A stretch of DNA of 64,000 bases from Pyxidicoccus caerfyrddinensis. Its GTDB lineage: Bacteria > Myxococcota > Myxococcia > Myxococcales > Myxococcaceae. The stretch is from NCBI RefSeq assembly GCF_010894405.1, contig NZ_JAAIYA010000002.1, positions 434,001-498,000 of the forward strand, read 5' to 3'. The notes below the pieces were generated by a model. That model did not search any database, was not told where the DNA came from, and saw only the letters and a list, made by a program, of their open reading frames with translations. The translations under genes and the position numbers were made by a program. Positions 1 to 8,874 of this stretch are shown in pieces (the first letter of the stretch is position 1; the number at the start of each line of letters is the position of its first letter).

Positions 1-49
1 CCGCTTCGCCGTGCGCTCCGTCGCGGCGAACCTCAACCAGCAGGCCTGA
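1..49 (+). CDS. 3' end of an unidentified gene
   Basis: Only the last 15 codons are inside the window, ending in a TGA at 47-49. The readable tail is RFAVRSVAANLNQQA. The third codon positions are G/C rich as in the real genes nearby, so this is probably the true end of a gene that starts upstream. Nothing more can be said about function. Confidence 0.55.
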   Translation, partial: RFAVRSVAANLNQQA

Positions 50-82
50 GGCGGGCGGCACGGGGCCGCCCCCCTCGTGCCG

Positions 83-709
83 TCAGTTGAACGTCGCGGA
101 CAGGAAGACCATGCCGTTGACGACGTTCCACTTCAGGCTGTCGTCCTTCTCGGGCACCCGGCCGAGCGCGAGCTCGGCGCCGACGCCCAGGCCCCAGTTC
201 TTGCTCACCCACCACTCCTTGCCGATGCCCAGGTGGAGGCCGCCGCCCACGTCCGTCTCGGCAATCTTCTCGCCGTCCTCGTCGATGGTGAGCTGGGCGA
301 ACGAGAGCGCGCCGGACAGGTACACGTTGGCGGGCATGAGGTAGTAGGTGAAGCCCACGCCGAGCGCCCCGTAGTTCTGGCTCACGTCTTCGTCCTGGCC
401 CTCGATGGTCACGTCGCCCACCTCGATGTCCGGGCTGGGCACGGACGTGCCGAAGAGCTTCCCGTAGAGGATGAAGTTGCGCGTCAGCGCGGCGCCGACT
501 TCGGCGTTGATGCCGGCCGCGCCGCCCTTGATGGCCAGGTCCTCGCCCACCACGGAAGCGCGGCTGTAGCCACCGCCCACCTGCAGGCGCAGGTAGAAGC
601 CGTCGTGCTCGTGGTAGCCGTCACCGCCGTCGTGGCCGTCCTGGTCCCGGGCGCTCGCCGCGGTCGCCGTGAGCAGCACTGCCGAGACAATCCAAGAAGT
701 GTGTCGCAT
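83..709 (-). CDS. Outer-membrane beta-barrel protein
   Basis: Predicted 208-residue exported protein. The chosen ATG is preceded by an AAGGA ribosome site, and the first 20 residues form a typical signal peptide (MRHTSWIVSAVLLTATAASA). A short Asp/His/Gly-rich stretch (DQDGHDGGDGYHEHDG) follows and could bind metal ions. The rest alternates polar and hydrophobic residues with many Gly and aromatic positions (FYLRLQVGGGYSRAS, LGVGFTYYLMPANVYLSGAL) and ends in an aromatic-containing strand, LSATFN, as expected for an eight-stranded barrel. A longer open frame upstream lacks a signal peptide and was rejected. The cargo or partner is unknown. Confidence 0.75.
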   Translation of the reverse strand: MRHTSWIVSAVLLTATAASARDQDGHDGGDGYHEHDGFYLRLQVGGGYSRASVVGEDLAIKGGAAGINAEVGAALTRNFILYGKLFGTSVPSPDIEVGDVTIEGQDEDVSQNYGALGVGFTYYLMPANVYLSGALSFAQLTIDEDGEKIAETDVGGGLHLGIGKEWWVSKNWGLGVGAELALGRVPEKDDSLKWNVVNGMVFLSATFN

Positions 710-842
710 GAAGAGATTCCTTGAGCAGAGTGAGCCCGCCCGGCCAGGGGCACCGACGTTATGCAGCAGGACGGTGGGCGAAGGCCAATATTCACGCGGA
801 GCGCCGTGAGTCCTCCAGGCGTCTCGGGTAGCCTGCCTGCTC

Positions 843-908
843 ATGGTGACCCCCCCGGACGCGCGCGTGCTGGAGCCGCTGACCCTGGACCGGGTGGTGC
901 CGTCATGA
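843..908 (+). CDS. Possible 21-residue leader ORF
   Basis: A short ORF (starting MVTPPDARVLEPLT) whose TGA overlaps the ATG of the next gene in an ATGA arrangement. Almost every codon ends in G or C, which is the coding signature of this genome, although no strong ribosome site is visible. It could be a translated leader that couples initiation of the downstream membrane protein, or the 5' end of a longer gene broken by a frameshift. Its product is not recognised. Confidence 0.35.
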   Translation: MVTPPDARVLEPLTLDRVVPS

Positions 909-1222
909 ACATCGCCGTCCGGGGACTGCTCGTCGCGGCGGCGACCTTCGCGGGCAGTCTCTTCATCTCCGGTGCGTGGCTGATGGTGGGGCTGTTGATT
1001 GCGGGCAAGGCGATGGGCGCGCGCGCGGGCTTCGGGATGATGGTGACGCTCGCCCTGACGGCGGCCACCTTCCTGGCGGGCATCGCCGTCGTCTACCGGG
1101 GGCTGGGCCGCGTGGGTGTGCCGGGGAACGCGCGGCTCGTGAGCGTGGGGGCGTACGGGCTCGTCGCCCTGGGGACGCTGGCGCTTCTGGCCTTCATGAC
1201 CCTGGTTGCCTTCAACCGCTGA
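905..1222 (+). CDS. Small integral membrane protein, function unknown
   Basis: 105 residues with three to four hydrophobic segments: about residues 7-34 (possibly two spans), 42-62 and 75-101. It starts at an ATG that overlaps the stop of a tiny ORF. The sequence between spans is short and mostly Gly/Ala/Arg, so the protein has little soluble mass. I do not recognise the family. It lies 82 bases upstream of the decarboxylase/hydratase gene on the same strand, but nothing links their roles. Confidence 0.65.
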   Translation: MNIAVRGLLVAAATFAGSLFISGAWLMVGLLIAGKAMGARAGFGMMVTLALTAATFLAGIAVVYRGLGRVGVPGNARLVSVGAYGLVALGTLALLAFMTLVAFNR

Positions 1223-1304
1223 CAGTGCGGCACGGCGTGCTTGCGCGCCCGCGCGCGGGTGCCAGAAGCTCGCCGGCCACGTTTGACCAGAGAGAGGGAC
1301 GGGG

Positions 1305-2090
1305 ATGACCGCACCTGTGGACCACGAGGAGCTTGCCCGCGCGTTGGACTCCGCGCGCCTGGAGCGCCGCGAGGTGGCGCCGCTCACCCGCGAGCTGCCG
1401 CAGCTCGCGCTGGCGGACGCCTACGCCATTCAAGAGGGCGGCATCCGCCTGCGCCTGTCCCGGGGTGAGCGCGTGGTGGGCCTGAAGATGGGGCTCACGT
1501 CGGAGGCGAAGCGCCGGCAGATGAACCTGGACTCGCCGGTGTACGGCGTCCTCACGGACCGGATGCAGGTGCCGGCGGACGGCGTCATCCAGGTGGGGCA
1601 GGGCATCCACCCGAAAATCGAGCCGGAGATTGCCTTCCGCACCTCGCGCGAGCTGGGCGGGAAGGTGACGCGCGAGCAGGTGTTGGACGCGTGCGCGTCC
1701 GTCTTCGCGGCGATGGAAATCCTCGACTCGCGCTACCGGGACTTCAAGTACTTCTCCCTGCCGGACGTGGTGGCGGACAACTCGTCGTCGTCGCTGTTCG
1801 TGCTCGGCACGGAGGAGCACCCGCCGCGCGCGCTGGACTTGACGCGGCTGGAGATGAAGATGTCCGTCAACGGCGAGGTGGTGCAGGCGGCGCGCTCGGA
1901 CGCCATCTCCGGGGACCCGGTGGTGTCGGTCATCCAGCTCTGCGAGCTGCTGGCGCAGCGCGGGCAGGTGCTGCCCGCGGGGAGCATCGTCCTGGCGGGT
2001 GCAGCGACGGCCGCGCACATGCTGCGGCCCGGGGACCGGGTGCAGCTGACGGTGGAAGGGCTGGGCTCGGTGGCGGTGTCGTCGGCCTGA
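1305..2090 (+). CDS. 2-oxo-4-hydroxypentenoate hydratase / 4-oxalocrotonate decarboxylase family protein
   Basis: 261 residues, full length for the DmpE/DmpH (MhpD/XylI) family of the fumarylacetoacetate-hydrolase fold. These Mg-dependent enzymes act in the meta-cleavage pathway of catechols. The family pattern is clear: GLKMGLTS near residues 64-71, PKIEPEIAF around 106-114 with metal-binding acidic residues, and DSRYRDFKYFSLPDVVADNSS around 142-162, which looks more like the decarboxylase branch. An AGAGAGGGA-type ribosome site precedes the ATG. No ring-cleavage dioxygenase or partner decarboxylase is nearby, so it may act outside a classical catechol operon. Its stop is one base from the stop of the opposing gene. 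Confidence 0.8.
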   Translation: MTAPVDHEELARALDSARLERREVAPLTRELPQLALADAYAIQEGGIRLRLSRGERVVGLKMGLTSEAKRRQMNLDSPVYGVLTDRMQVPADGVIQVGQGIHPKIEPEIAFRTSRELGGKVTREQVLDACASVFAAMEILDSRYRDFKYFSLPDVVADNSSSSLFVLGTEEHPPRALDLTRLEMKMSVNGEVVQAARSDAISGDPVVSVIQLCELLAQRGQVLPAGSIVLAGAATAAHMLRPGDRVQLTVEGLGSVAVSSA

Positions 2091-2091
2091 G

Positions 2092-2955
2092 TCAGGGCTG
2101 TGCTTCGCCGCGGGCCTCCAGTTCGTAGAGGTAGCGGCGGATGAGCTTCACCACCGCTTCCGGCGCGTTGAAGTTGAGCGTGTGCCCGGCGCCGGGGACC
2201 TCCTCCAGGCGGCCCTGGGGGAGGCTTTGCACCAGTGCCTCGACGCGGGTGCGCGGGAGGACGCGGTCCTTCGCACCGCGCACCACGAGCACGGGCGTGC
2301 GGACGTGGGGGAGCTTCTGCTCGGGCACGTCCTTGCGCGCGGAGCGGATGGAGCGCAGGGCGCGGAGGAGTCCGAAGGTGCGGTAGTCCTGCGCCATGAT
2401 GACGTTGAGGGACGGCGGCTCGCGCACGCCGTCCGCGAGCCAGCGCACCACCTGCTTCGGGGTGCCATGGTGGCGGGTGTCGAGCGTGGGCCCGAGCAGC
2501 ACCAGCGGCCCGCAGCGCTCCGGGTAGCGCGACGCGAAGTCCACGGCGAACTGGCAGCCGGAGGAGTTGGCGACGAGGGCAGGGTGCTCGAGGTCGGCGG
2601 CGTCCATCCACGCGGCGAGCGAGTCCGCGAGGCCGGCCACGTCGAGCGGGCGGCGGGGCTTCTGGCTGCGGCCGAAGCCGGGCAGGTCCGGCGCGTAGAC
2701 GCGGAAGTACGGCGCGAGGCCCATGCCGGTGGGCACCATGTACGTGCTGGATGCGACGAGGCCGTGGAGGAGGACGACGCTCCACGCGCGGCCCGGCACG
2801 GGTTGGGCGGAGACGCGCGTGTGGATGCGCAGGTCGTTCACCTGGTGCCACGTGCTGCGCAGCGCGCCCATGGGCAGCCCGCCCAGTCCTTCCAGTGCGC
2901 GGCGACTTCCCGCGCGCTCGGCGAGGCGCAGACTCGTGTGTGCCAACAGGCCCAT
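2092..2955 (-). CDS. Alpha/beta-fold hydrolase
   Basis: 287 residues. The fold is marked by VVLLHGLVASS (oxyanion-hole region, about residues 60-70), the DLPGFGRS loop near 93-100, and the nucleophile elbow NSSGC with the catalytic Ser near residue 130. The later acid is in VRGAKDRVLP, and the catalytic His is in GAGHTLNF near the C-terminus. The family covers esterases, lipases and C-C hydrolases. The protein has no clear signal peptide, so it is probably cytoplasmic. It converges with the neighbouring hydratase/decarboxylase gene. Meta-cleavage product hydrolases share this fold, so a joint role in aromatic breakdown is possible but unproven. The substrate is unknown. Confidence 0.8.
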   Translation of the reverse strand: MGLLAHTSLRLAERAGSRRALEGLGGLPMGALRSTWHQVNDLRIHTRVSAQPVPGRAWSVVLLHGLVASSTYMVPTGMGLAPYFRVYAPDLPGFGRSQKPRRPLDVAGLADSLAAWMDAADLEHPALVANSSGCQFAVDFASRYPERCGPLVLLGPTLDTRHHGTPKQVVRWLADGVREPPSLNVIMAQDYRTFGLLRALRSIRSARKDVPEQKLPHVRTPVLVVRGAKDRVLPRTRVEALVQSLPQGRLEEVPGAGHTLNFNAPEAVVKLIRRYLYELEARGEAQP

Positions 2956-3064
2956 GCTCGCTCCCCGGCTGTGTGAGGTCCGCCAGGAAGGTAGCCCTCG
3001 CGTCGCACCCGGACAGGCTGGCGGTCGCGGCCTGCCTGCCTGGGGTCGGAGGGGGCGAGGGAGC

Positions 3065-4078
3065 TCAGGCCGCGTGGCGGGTGATGACCTGGCTGACCTG
3101 CTGGCTCAGGAGTCGGAAGGGGTCCCTGCGGCTGGCGGCGGACGACGCGACGATGAGGTCTCCCAGCCCGGCGCGGTAGAGCAGGTCGATGGTGGGCTCG
3201 CCGCCCTTGAGTTGCTCGCTCAGCAGGAGCTGCGCGGCGCGCAGGTACTGGCCGACGGAGGTCTCCGCCTGGGCCCGGCTCCGTCCCTGCAACACGGCCT
3301 CGAAGGCGCGCTCCAGCCGGGGCGTGCTCGCGGAGGACGCGTGCCGGGCGAGCTCCATCTCGTTCAGGGCGTAGACGAGACAGACCTCGGGCGAGGCACG
3401 GTGGATGTCCGCGTAGGACTCGGACAGGTACGCGTCCACCTGCTTCGGCGGCACCGCGCGCGGCATGAGCCACAGGCGCACGGCGTCGTAGTGGCCACTG
3501 TCCGGCTCGAGCCTGCACGTGCGCTGGATGGCGTCCCAGGCCGCACCGGGACGGCCGCGCACATGCTCGATGCTGCAGGACGCCCACCAGAGCCACGGCG
3601 TCCCAGGGAAGCGCGCGAGCAGCAGTGCGACTTCGCGGGCGTAGCGCTGCCGCTCTCCGCCGCGCAGCAGGTCCAGGCTTCCGGAGTGCCGGGCCACGAG
3701 CGGCGACTTGCGCAGGGCGCCGCCGAAGGCGGACTCCAGGCGGAAGTAGCGGGGCTTCAGCCGGGAGAGCATCGGGGCCGCCACCGCGTCGGGCACCCTG
3801 CCCGCGGCGTCGAGCACGTGTCCCCAGGACCTCGCGGCCAGCACGGGGTCGAGCCCCTCCACGAAGCAGGCGCACTGCTCGACGGCGGAGGCGAGGCGCA
3901 CCTCGGGCGTGGGGTGCTCCAGGGCGAGGAGCGCCCGGGCCTCGGCGCGCGCGGCGTCATGCAGGAGGGCGGCGGCTTCGAAGGTCCGCGCGCTGTCACC
4001 CTCGGCGAGCAGCGCGGTGGCGCGGAGTTTCAGCCTCCCCGACTCACCCAACCCGAGCTGATAGTGCTCCGCCCTCAT
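3065..4078 (-). CDS. Hypothetical protein, helical
   Basis: 337 residues, Ala/Leu/Arg rich, apparently all helical, without signal peptide or membrane span. Segments such as LLARFPGTPWLWWASCSIEH and VCLVYALNEMELARHASS suggest TPR-like or other helical repeats, but I cannot assign a family. The ATG opens a clean high-GC3 frame. It lies upstream of nothing on its own strand for about 110 bases and downstream of another unrecognised minus-strand gene, so the two could be co-transcribed. Confidence 0.65.
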   Translation of the reverse strand: MRAEHYQLGLGESGRLKLRATALLAEGDSARTFEAAALLHDAARAEARALLALEHPTPEVRLASAVEQCACFVEGLDPVLAARSWGHVLDAAGRVPDAVAAPMLSRLKPRYFRLESAFGGALRKSPLVARHSGSLDLLRGGERQRYAREVALLLARFPGTPWLWWASCSIEHVRGRPGAAWDAIQRTCRLEPDSGHYDAVRLWLMPRAVPPKQVDAYLSESYADIHRASPEVCLVYALNEMELARHASSASTPRLERAFEAVLQGRSRAQAETSVGQYLRAAQLLLSEQLKGGEPTIDLLYRAGLGDLIVASSAASRRDPFRLLSQQVSQVITRHAA

Positions 4079-4198
4079 GGCTTCACGTACTCAGTCGAAG
4101 TCCTGGTCCGAGTAGAGCTGCTCAAGTGGGTAGTCTATGACGAGCACGACGCGAAAGGTAGTGCGTGGGGCTGACATGCAGCCGCCCCGCGCACAGCC

Positions 4199-5512
4199 TC
4201 ACGGCGTCTGCCGCACCCACGCGCCGGAAGGCACATCCGCCGTCACCCGCAGCGCCTGCTCCGCCAGCGAGGGCGCGCAGGGCTTGAGCCGGGCCTCGCC
4301 GAGGTTGCTGGACTCCAGCACGAAGGACCGGTGGGCCCGGCTCGTCACACGCTCCGGCCAGCGCCCCTCCTCCGTGCGCTTCAGGTCCGCTTCCACCAGC
4401 GCGATGAGTGCGTCGTGCTGGAGCCGGGCCTGGTCCACCCGCTCCGCGAACCTGCCGTAGTTGGCGCCACTCGGGCCCTCGACGGAGAACAGCTCGCTGG
4501 CGCTCCGTGCGTCGAACGCCTCGAAGGCCCGTTGCCGCGCCTCGGGCACGCGGTCCGCCGCCGGTATCAGCGCGTCGTACCCCTCCACCATCTTCCGCCA
4601 CATGAGCCGGGCGGTGACGGGATTGGCCGGGGCGCGCTTCCCATCCGGCATCTTCGTGGCGACCTCCCGGGCTCCCTCCGGCAGCGCGGCCAGCAGCTCC
4701 GCGGGCATCAGCTCACCAAAGTACAGGAGCTGCATCGTGACGGACTCCTGCTTCAGCATCTCCGACCAGGGCAGGAAGCCCTCCGCCAGCCGCGACAGCT
4801 GCGCCACCGCGGCCCGCTTGCGCTCCAGGGGCGCCGCATCCAGCGCCTCCGCGCAGGGCCGGTACACGAGCCCATGTCCCGCCGCGGAGTGCAGCTGCCC
4901 TATCAGCCCCCCGCCCAGGGTCAGCTCCCGGCTCAGCGCCAACGTGTCCAGGCACGTGTCCACCGCCTGCGCCACCTGCCCCTCCGCGAGCCGCATCCGC
5001 GTCTCCAGCGCGGCCAACTGCAGCAGGTACAGCAGCGCCAGCCGGCCCTTGACCGCGTACGGGTGCTCCGGTGACGCCAGGTCTCCCAGCTCCTCCGGAA
5101 GCCCTCCCTCCTCCGCGTGGGTGGCCGCCAGCACCCGCGCCACCAGCTCCCGCCCCTTCTTCCACTCCTCGCGGCACGCGGGAGGCATCGCGGAGACGGG
5201 CTCCCGACCTTCGATGACGCCCAGGCACGGAGACCCGGAGGCCCCGGCCCCGAGTGCGCCGGGCCGCTCGGAGTACAGCCGCAGCACCTCTTCCAGCTCG
5301 GGGGCCACCTGCTGCGCGAACGTCCCGGGCACCGAGGGCGTCACATGCGAAGGCCGCGGGTAGCGGGTCCGGGCCATCGCCTCCACATCCCGCACCAGTC
5401 GCTCGGCCAGCGGCCGCGTGCGCAGCGTCGCGTACGCCACGCCTCCAAGGCTCGCGAGAATGATGGCGAGCACGCCGCCGGCAAGGGCGAGGAGGGGGCG
5501 GGGGGAGGACAT
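4199..5512 (-). CDS. Membrane-anchored hypothetical protein
   Basis: 437 residues. The chosen start (MSSPRPLLALAGGVLAIILA) gives a single N-terminal membrane anchor or uncleaved signal from about residue 6 to 25. A frame extending 27 codons upstream has poor codon bias and would bury the anchor. The remainder is a helical, Ala/Leu/Glu-rich extracytoplasmic domain (for example GKGRELVARVLAATHAE-like segments and LALLYLLQLAALETRMRLAEGQ), reminiscent of helical-repeat folds. I do not recognise a family. A GGAG lies about 10 bases before the start. Confidence 0.65.
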   Translation of the reverse strand: MSSPRPLLALAGGVLAIILASLGGVAYATLRTRPLAERLVRDVEAMARTRYPRPSHVTPSVPGTFAQQVAPELEEVLRLYSERPGALGAGASGSPCLGVIEGREPVSAMPPACREEWKKGRELVARVLAATHAEEGGLPEELGDLASPEHPYAVKGRLALLYLLQLAALETRMRLAEGQVAQAVDTCLDTLALSRELTLGGGLIGQLHSAAGHGLVYRPCAEALDAAPLERKRAAVAQLSRLAEGFLPWSEMLKQESVTMQLLYFGELMPAELLAALPEGAREVATKMPDGKRAPANPVTARLMWRKMVEGYDALIPAADRVPEARQRAFEAFDARSASELFSVEGPSGANYGRFAERVDQARLQHDALIALVEADLKRTEEGRWPERVTSRAHRSFVLESSNLGEARLKPCAPSLAEQALRVTADVPSGAWVRQTP

Positions 5513-5682
5513 GAGCGGGGGACTCCAGAAAGGCGCCCCGAGGGTCTCACGAAATGCAGTGCACCGGGACTTCGCACCTGTCTCCTGGTGCACTTCACCG
5601 CCTGTCCGGGCGCCCTCCGCACGAGCAGCGCGCCGGAAGTCCCGAGGCGCGTCCTCCCGCCCCCTTCATCCCGGCCCGCCGC

Positions 5683-7209
5683 TCACCGCTCCAGCGGCAC
5701 CCCGCCGTGCTCCAGCTCCACCGGCGCGCGCGTCACGGGCGCGGGCCCCAGTCGCTGCAGCAGGTGCTCGGCCAGCGCCCGCGCCTGGGTGCGAATCTCG
5801 GGCACCGCCGTCGTCTCCCACAGCTCGCCCCGGCGCGGCGGGCCCAGCGTGTAGAGCCGCCCGGACGCCCGGCCACTCAAGTCCAGCAGCGCGCCGTCTC
5901 CGTCCGTCGCCAGCCCCATGCCCAGCACGTCCGGGCTCACCTGCCCCGCTTCCGCCATCGCCTTGAGCAGCGGGTGGCCCCGGGTGATGGCGCCCTCGGG
6001 CCCCGTACAGTTGACCACGTGTTGTACATGCAACACCGTTTCCTGGGTGTCCCCGCGCGGCCGCAGGCGTGCCTCCACGCCCGCCTCCTCCAGCCGGAAG
6101 CTCCGCACGCGCGCCGCGTGGAGGAACAGCCGGCCCTCGCTCCGCAGCCGCTCCACCGTGTCGCCGATGCTCGGCGCCATCCGGTGCCGGTGCACTTCCC
6201 AGTGTGAGCGCAGGTGGCGCAGGAAGCGCCGCCGCTCGCCCTCCGTCAGCCGGTGCCACAGGGGCACCGTGGCCGGGCGCAGCGCGTCCACCACCGTCCG
6301 CCAGTCAGCGCCCGCGTCCGTCGCCCGCTTCACCTCCTGGCGCATGATGCGCAGCACCGCGCGGATGCGGATGGGAATGGGGTGCATGCGGCCGTCGGCG
6401 CCCTCCCACTCCTCGCATTCGCGCATCACCTCCTGGCGCAGCGCGCGCAGCACGTCCCGGATGCCGGGCGACGCATACGTCGTCGAGCAGCTCAGCGCAC
6501 CGCGCCGGTGCACGTGCGGCAAGAGCCCGTGCCGGGACACCGCGTGGATGATGCCCTGGTGCCCGCGCTCCTCCAGCGACAGCACCGTGTCCACCATGGT
6601 GAGGCCCGTGCCGATGAGCAGCACCGTGTCCCGGCGTCCCACGTCGAGCAGCGCTCCCGGTGCCCAGGGCGAGCGGTGGTAGCGCGCGCTCGCATACAGC
6701 CCGCCGTCCGGCACCCGCAGGTCCGCCGGCAGCGCGTTGCCCAGCGCCAGCACCGCCGTGCGCGCCTCCAGTTGTCCGCCGCCCGACAGCGAGAGCGTCA
6801 CCCGGCCCGCGTCCTCCCGCACCGACACCACGTCCTCCGCCACCACCTCCAGGTGGATGCCCGTCGGCGCGCTCGCGACGAAGTCCCGCAGCACCGACTC
6901 CAGGTAGTGGCCGTAGCGCTGGCGCGGGACGAAGTCGCCGGGGGCCGTGTCGGGGGCCTCGCGCCGCATCCAGCGCAGGAAGTGCTCCGCATCGTCCGGA
7001 AAGGCGCCCATCCTCCCCGCGGGGACGTTGAGCAGATGCCGCGAGCTGTCCGTGGAGTACGCCAGGCCCCGGCCCACCCGTCCGCTCCGTTCCACCAAGG
7101 CGACGCGGAGAGGCGCACGCGCGTTCTTCAGGAGGTTCAACGCCAGCAGCGTTCCGCTGGCCCCTCCTCCTACGATGGCCACATCCCAACAACCCAGCTG
7201 TGCTCGCAC
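5683..7209 (-). CDS. FAD/NAD(P)-binding oxidoreductase-like protein
   Basis: 508 residues from the preferred GTG. An alternative GTG at 7275 adds 22 codons of poor third-base bias. The N-terminus has the dinucleotide-binding motif VAIVGGGASGTLLALNLL, followed by HLLNVPAGRMGAFPDD, typical of the FAD-NAD(P)-binding family seen beside Hcp- and SidA-type enzymes. A second Rossmann-like motif, LLIGTGLTMVDTVLSLEERG, lies near residue 200. The C-terminus includes a GMGLATDGDGALL segment typical of this family. Its substrate is unknown. It is transcribed divergently from the cysteine dioxygenase gene, which suggests a shared promoter region and perhaps a role in sulfur or thiol metabolism. Confidence 0.75.
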   Translation of the reverse strand: MRAQLGCWDVAIVGGGASGTLLALNLLKNARAPLRVALVERSGRVGRGLAYSTDSSRHLLNVPAGRMGAFPDDAEHFLRWMRREAPDTAPGDFVPRQRYGHYLESVLRDFVASAPTGIHLEVVAEDVVSVREDAGRVTLSLSGGGQLEARTAVLALGNALPADLRVPDGGLYASARYHRSPWAPGALLDVGRRDTVLLIGTGLTMVDTVLSLEERGHQGIIHAVSRHGLLPHVHRRGALSCSTTYASPGIRDVLRALRQEVMRECEEWEGADGRMHPIPIRIRAVLRIMRQEVKRATDAGADWRTVVDALRPATVPLWHRLTEGERRRFLRHLRSHWEVHRHRMAPSIGDTVERLRSEGRLFLHAARVRSFRLEEAGVEARLRPRGDTQETVLHVQHVVNCTGPEGAITRGHPLLKAMAEAGQVSPDVLGMGLATDGDGALLDLSGRASGRLYTLGPPRRGELWETTAVPEIRTQARALAEHLLQRLGPAPVTRAPVELEHGGVPLER

Positions 7210-7352
7210 GCCGCAATCGTATGTCGTGTCCGCCTCGGGGGCACCCTCGGAGGCTGCCCACTGTCCAGGCGTCACAGGTAACGAGGTGACAATCCACCCT
7301 GGCCAGGGTCGGAGACGATGCTCACACTCCGACGCACACCCGGGAGGTCACC

Positions 7353-7964
7353 ATGCGCGAGCACTCCGGCGAGGAAGGAAGCGAGGGCTGTCCCAGGGCC
7401 GCCGACCTGCTCGGCTGGTCGCTCCCAGAGTATGCCCGCGACGTGCCCTCCCTGGACTGGCTGGTGGAGCGGCTCCGCTCGAGCCGACCCGACTGGCGGC
7501 TCCTCGAGTCGCTCGTCCGCTACGACGCGGCCGGCTATGCGCGGCGCGTCCTGGACCGGACGGACGCGTGTGAGCTGCTGCTCGTCTGCTGGCTGCCGGG
7601 CCAGGTGTCCCGGGTGCATGACCACGGCGGCTCCTCGGGGGTGTCCTGGGTGGTGCGCGGCCAGCTCCAGGAGACGCGCTACGCCTGGGGCGGAGATCGG
7701 CTGCTGCCCGACGAGCGCTCGGCCGCGGGGGAGGGGGACTTCCTCCTGGAGCGCGCGGAGACCATCCACCGCATCCACAACGCATCCCGTCATGGCGCCG
7801 TGTCGCTGCACCTGTACGCGCCACCCATGGTGGGGATGACGCGGTACGACGCGAGCGTGGCGCAGACGCTGGACGCGGAGCTGGCGCTCCGAGGCGTGCT
7901 CAGGCCGCCGCGTCCGCCTGGGGTCGCGAGGGTTGGGCGAAGGCGCCCGCCACGGGCAACGTGA
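7353..7964 (+). CDS. Cysteine dioxygenase
   Basis: 203 residues of the cupin-fold type I cysteine dioxygenase family, which oxidises L-cysteine to cysteine sulfinic acid with Fe(II) and O2. The first metal-binding motif is RVHDHGGSSG near residues 88-97. The third His is in ETIHRIHN near residues 137-144. GGAGGT precedes the ATG at good spacing. The last ~25 residues, rich in Pro and Arg, look like an unstructured extension. They overlap the end of the opposing histidine kinase gene by 65 bases, so the native stop may have been lost. A thiol-dioxygenase of related type remains possible. Confidence 0.85.
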   Translation: MREHSGEEGSEGCPRAADLLGWSLPEYARDVPSLDWLVERLRSSRPDWRLLESLVRYDAAGYARRVLDRTDACELLLVCWLPGQVSRVHDHGGSSGVSWVVRGQLQETRYAWGGDRLLPDERSAAGEGDFLLERAETIHRIHNASRHGAVSLHLYAPPMVGMTRYDASVAQTLDAELALRGVLRPPRPPGVARVGRRRPPRAT

Positions 7965-8874
7965 CGCGGAAGGTGCTGCCCTGGCCCGGCGCGCTGTCCA
8001 CCGTCAGCGTGCCGCCCAGCGAGGTGATGATGCCATGGCACACCGCGAGCCCCAGGCCGGTGCCCACGCCCAGCGGCTTGGTGGTGAAGAACGGGTCGAA
8101 GATGCGCTCGCGGTGCTCGGGGGAGATGCCGCAGCCGGTGTCGCTCACCTCCACCTCCACGCGGTCGGGCAGGGCGGCCCGGGCCACCACGCGCACCGCG
8201 TTCTCCTCCACGTTGCCCGGGGCAATGGACTGCGCCGCGTTGAGCAGCAGGTTGAGGAACACCTGTCCCAGCCGCGAGCCGTTGCCCTGCACCGGCGGCA
8301 CGCCCTCGCACTCCACCACCAGGCGCGCGCGGGGCCGCAGCTCGTGCGTGGCCATCTTCGCCGCCGTGCGCAGCACCGAGGCCAGGTCCGACGGGCCGGT
8401 GCCCACGTCCTCGGCGCGCGAGAGTGATTGCAGGTCACGGACGATGAGCCGGATGCGCTCGGCGCCGTCGCGCGTCTCCGCGAGGGCCTCCAGCACCTCC
8501 TGCCGCTCCTGCTCGGACAGCTGGGCCTTCTGCTGCAGCTCCTGGTGGATGTACTCGAGGTTGCTGAGGATGAAGGCGAGCGGGTTGTTGATTTCGTGAC
8601 CGACGCCGGCGGCGATGCGCCCGAGCGCAATCAGCCGGTCCGCGAAGAGCAGCTGGGCCTGGGTGGCGCGAAGCTGCTCCAGGCTGCGGGACAGCTTGGC
8701 GTTGGCGGCCTCCAGCTCCGCCGTCCGCTCCCGCACCGTGTCCTCCAGCAGCGTGGTGTCCTCGCGACGGGGACGGCCGGTGGGGCCGTGCACCGCGTCG
8801 AAGGCACGCCGGAGCGTCCCGCGCCTCCGCGCCACCGCCGCCATCAGCAACACCCTCGCTCGTAGCGTCATCAC
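7900..8874 (-). CDS. Orphan sensor histidine kinase
   Basis: 324 residues, or 323 from the ATG at 8871 rather than the GTG at 8874. A coiled coil covers about residues 42-75 (TVRERTAELEAANAKLSRSL), and the H-box GVGHEINNPLAF places the phospho-acceptor His at about residue 93. The ATPase domain has N (LNLLLNAAQS), G1 (VSDTGCGIS), F (IFDPFFTTKPLG) and G2 (GTGLGLAV) boxes. There is no membrane span or sensory domain, only a basic N-terminal stretch, so the kinase is soluble. No response regulator is adjacent, a common situation in myxobacteria. It converges with and overlaps the cysteine dioxygenase gene. Confidence 0.88.
   Translation of the reverse strand: MMTLRARVLLMAAVARRRGTLRRAFDAVHGPTGRPRREDTTLLEDTVRERTAELEAANAKLSRSLEQLRATQAQLLFADRLIALGRIAAGVGHEINNPLAFILSNLEYIHQELQQKAQLSEQERQEVLEALAETRDGAERIRLIVRDLQSLSRAEDVGTGPSDLASVLRTAAKMATHELRPRARLVVECEGVPPVQGNGSRLGQVFLNLLLNAAQSIAPGNVEENAVRVVARAALPDRVEVEVSDTGCGISPEHRERIFDPFFTTKPLGVGTGLGLAVCHGIITSLGGTLTVDSAPGQGSTFRVTLPVAGAFAQPSRPQADAAA

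Noticed and set aside
1305..2955. Aromatic meta-cleavage operon
   Set aside because: The hydratase/decarboxylase and the hydrolase converge, so they are not co-transcribed, and no ring-cleavage dioxygenase, aldolase or dehydrogenase is present.
2723..4174. 483-residue plus-strand open frame
   Set aside because: It is antisense to two better supported minus-strand genes and lacks sensible composition or a start site.
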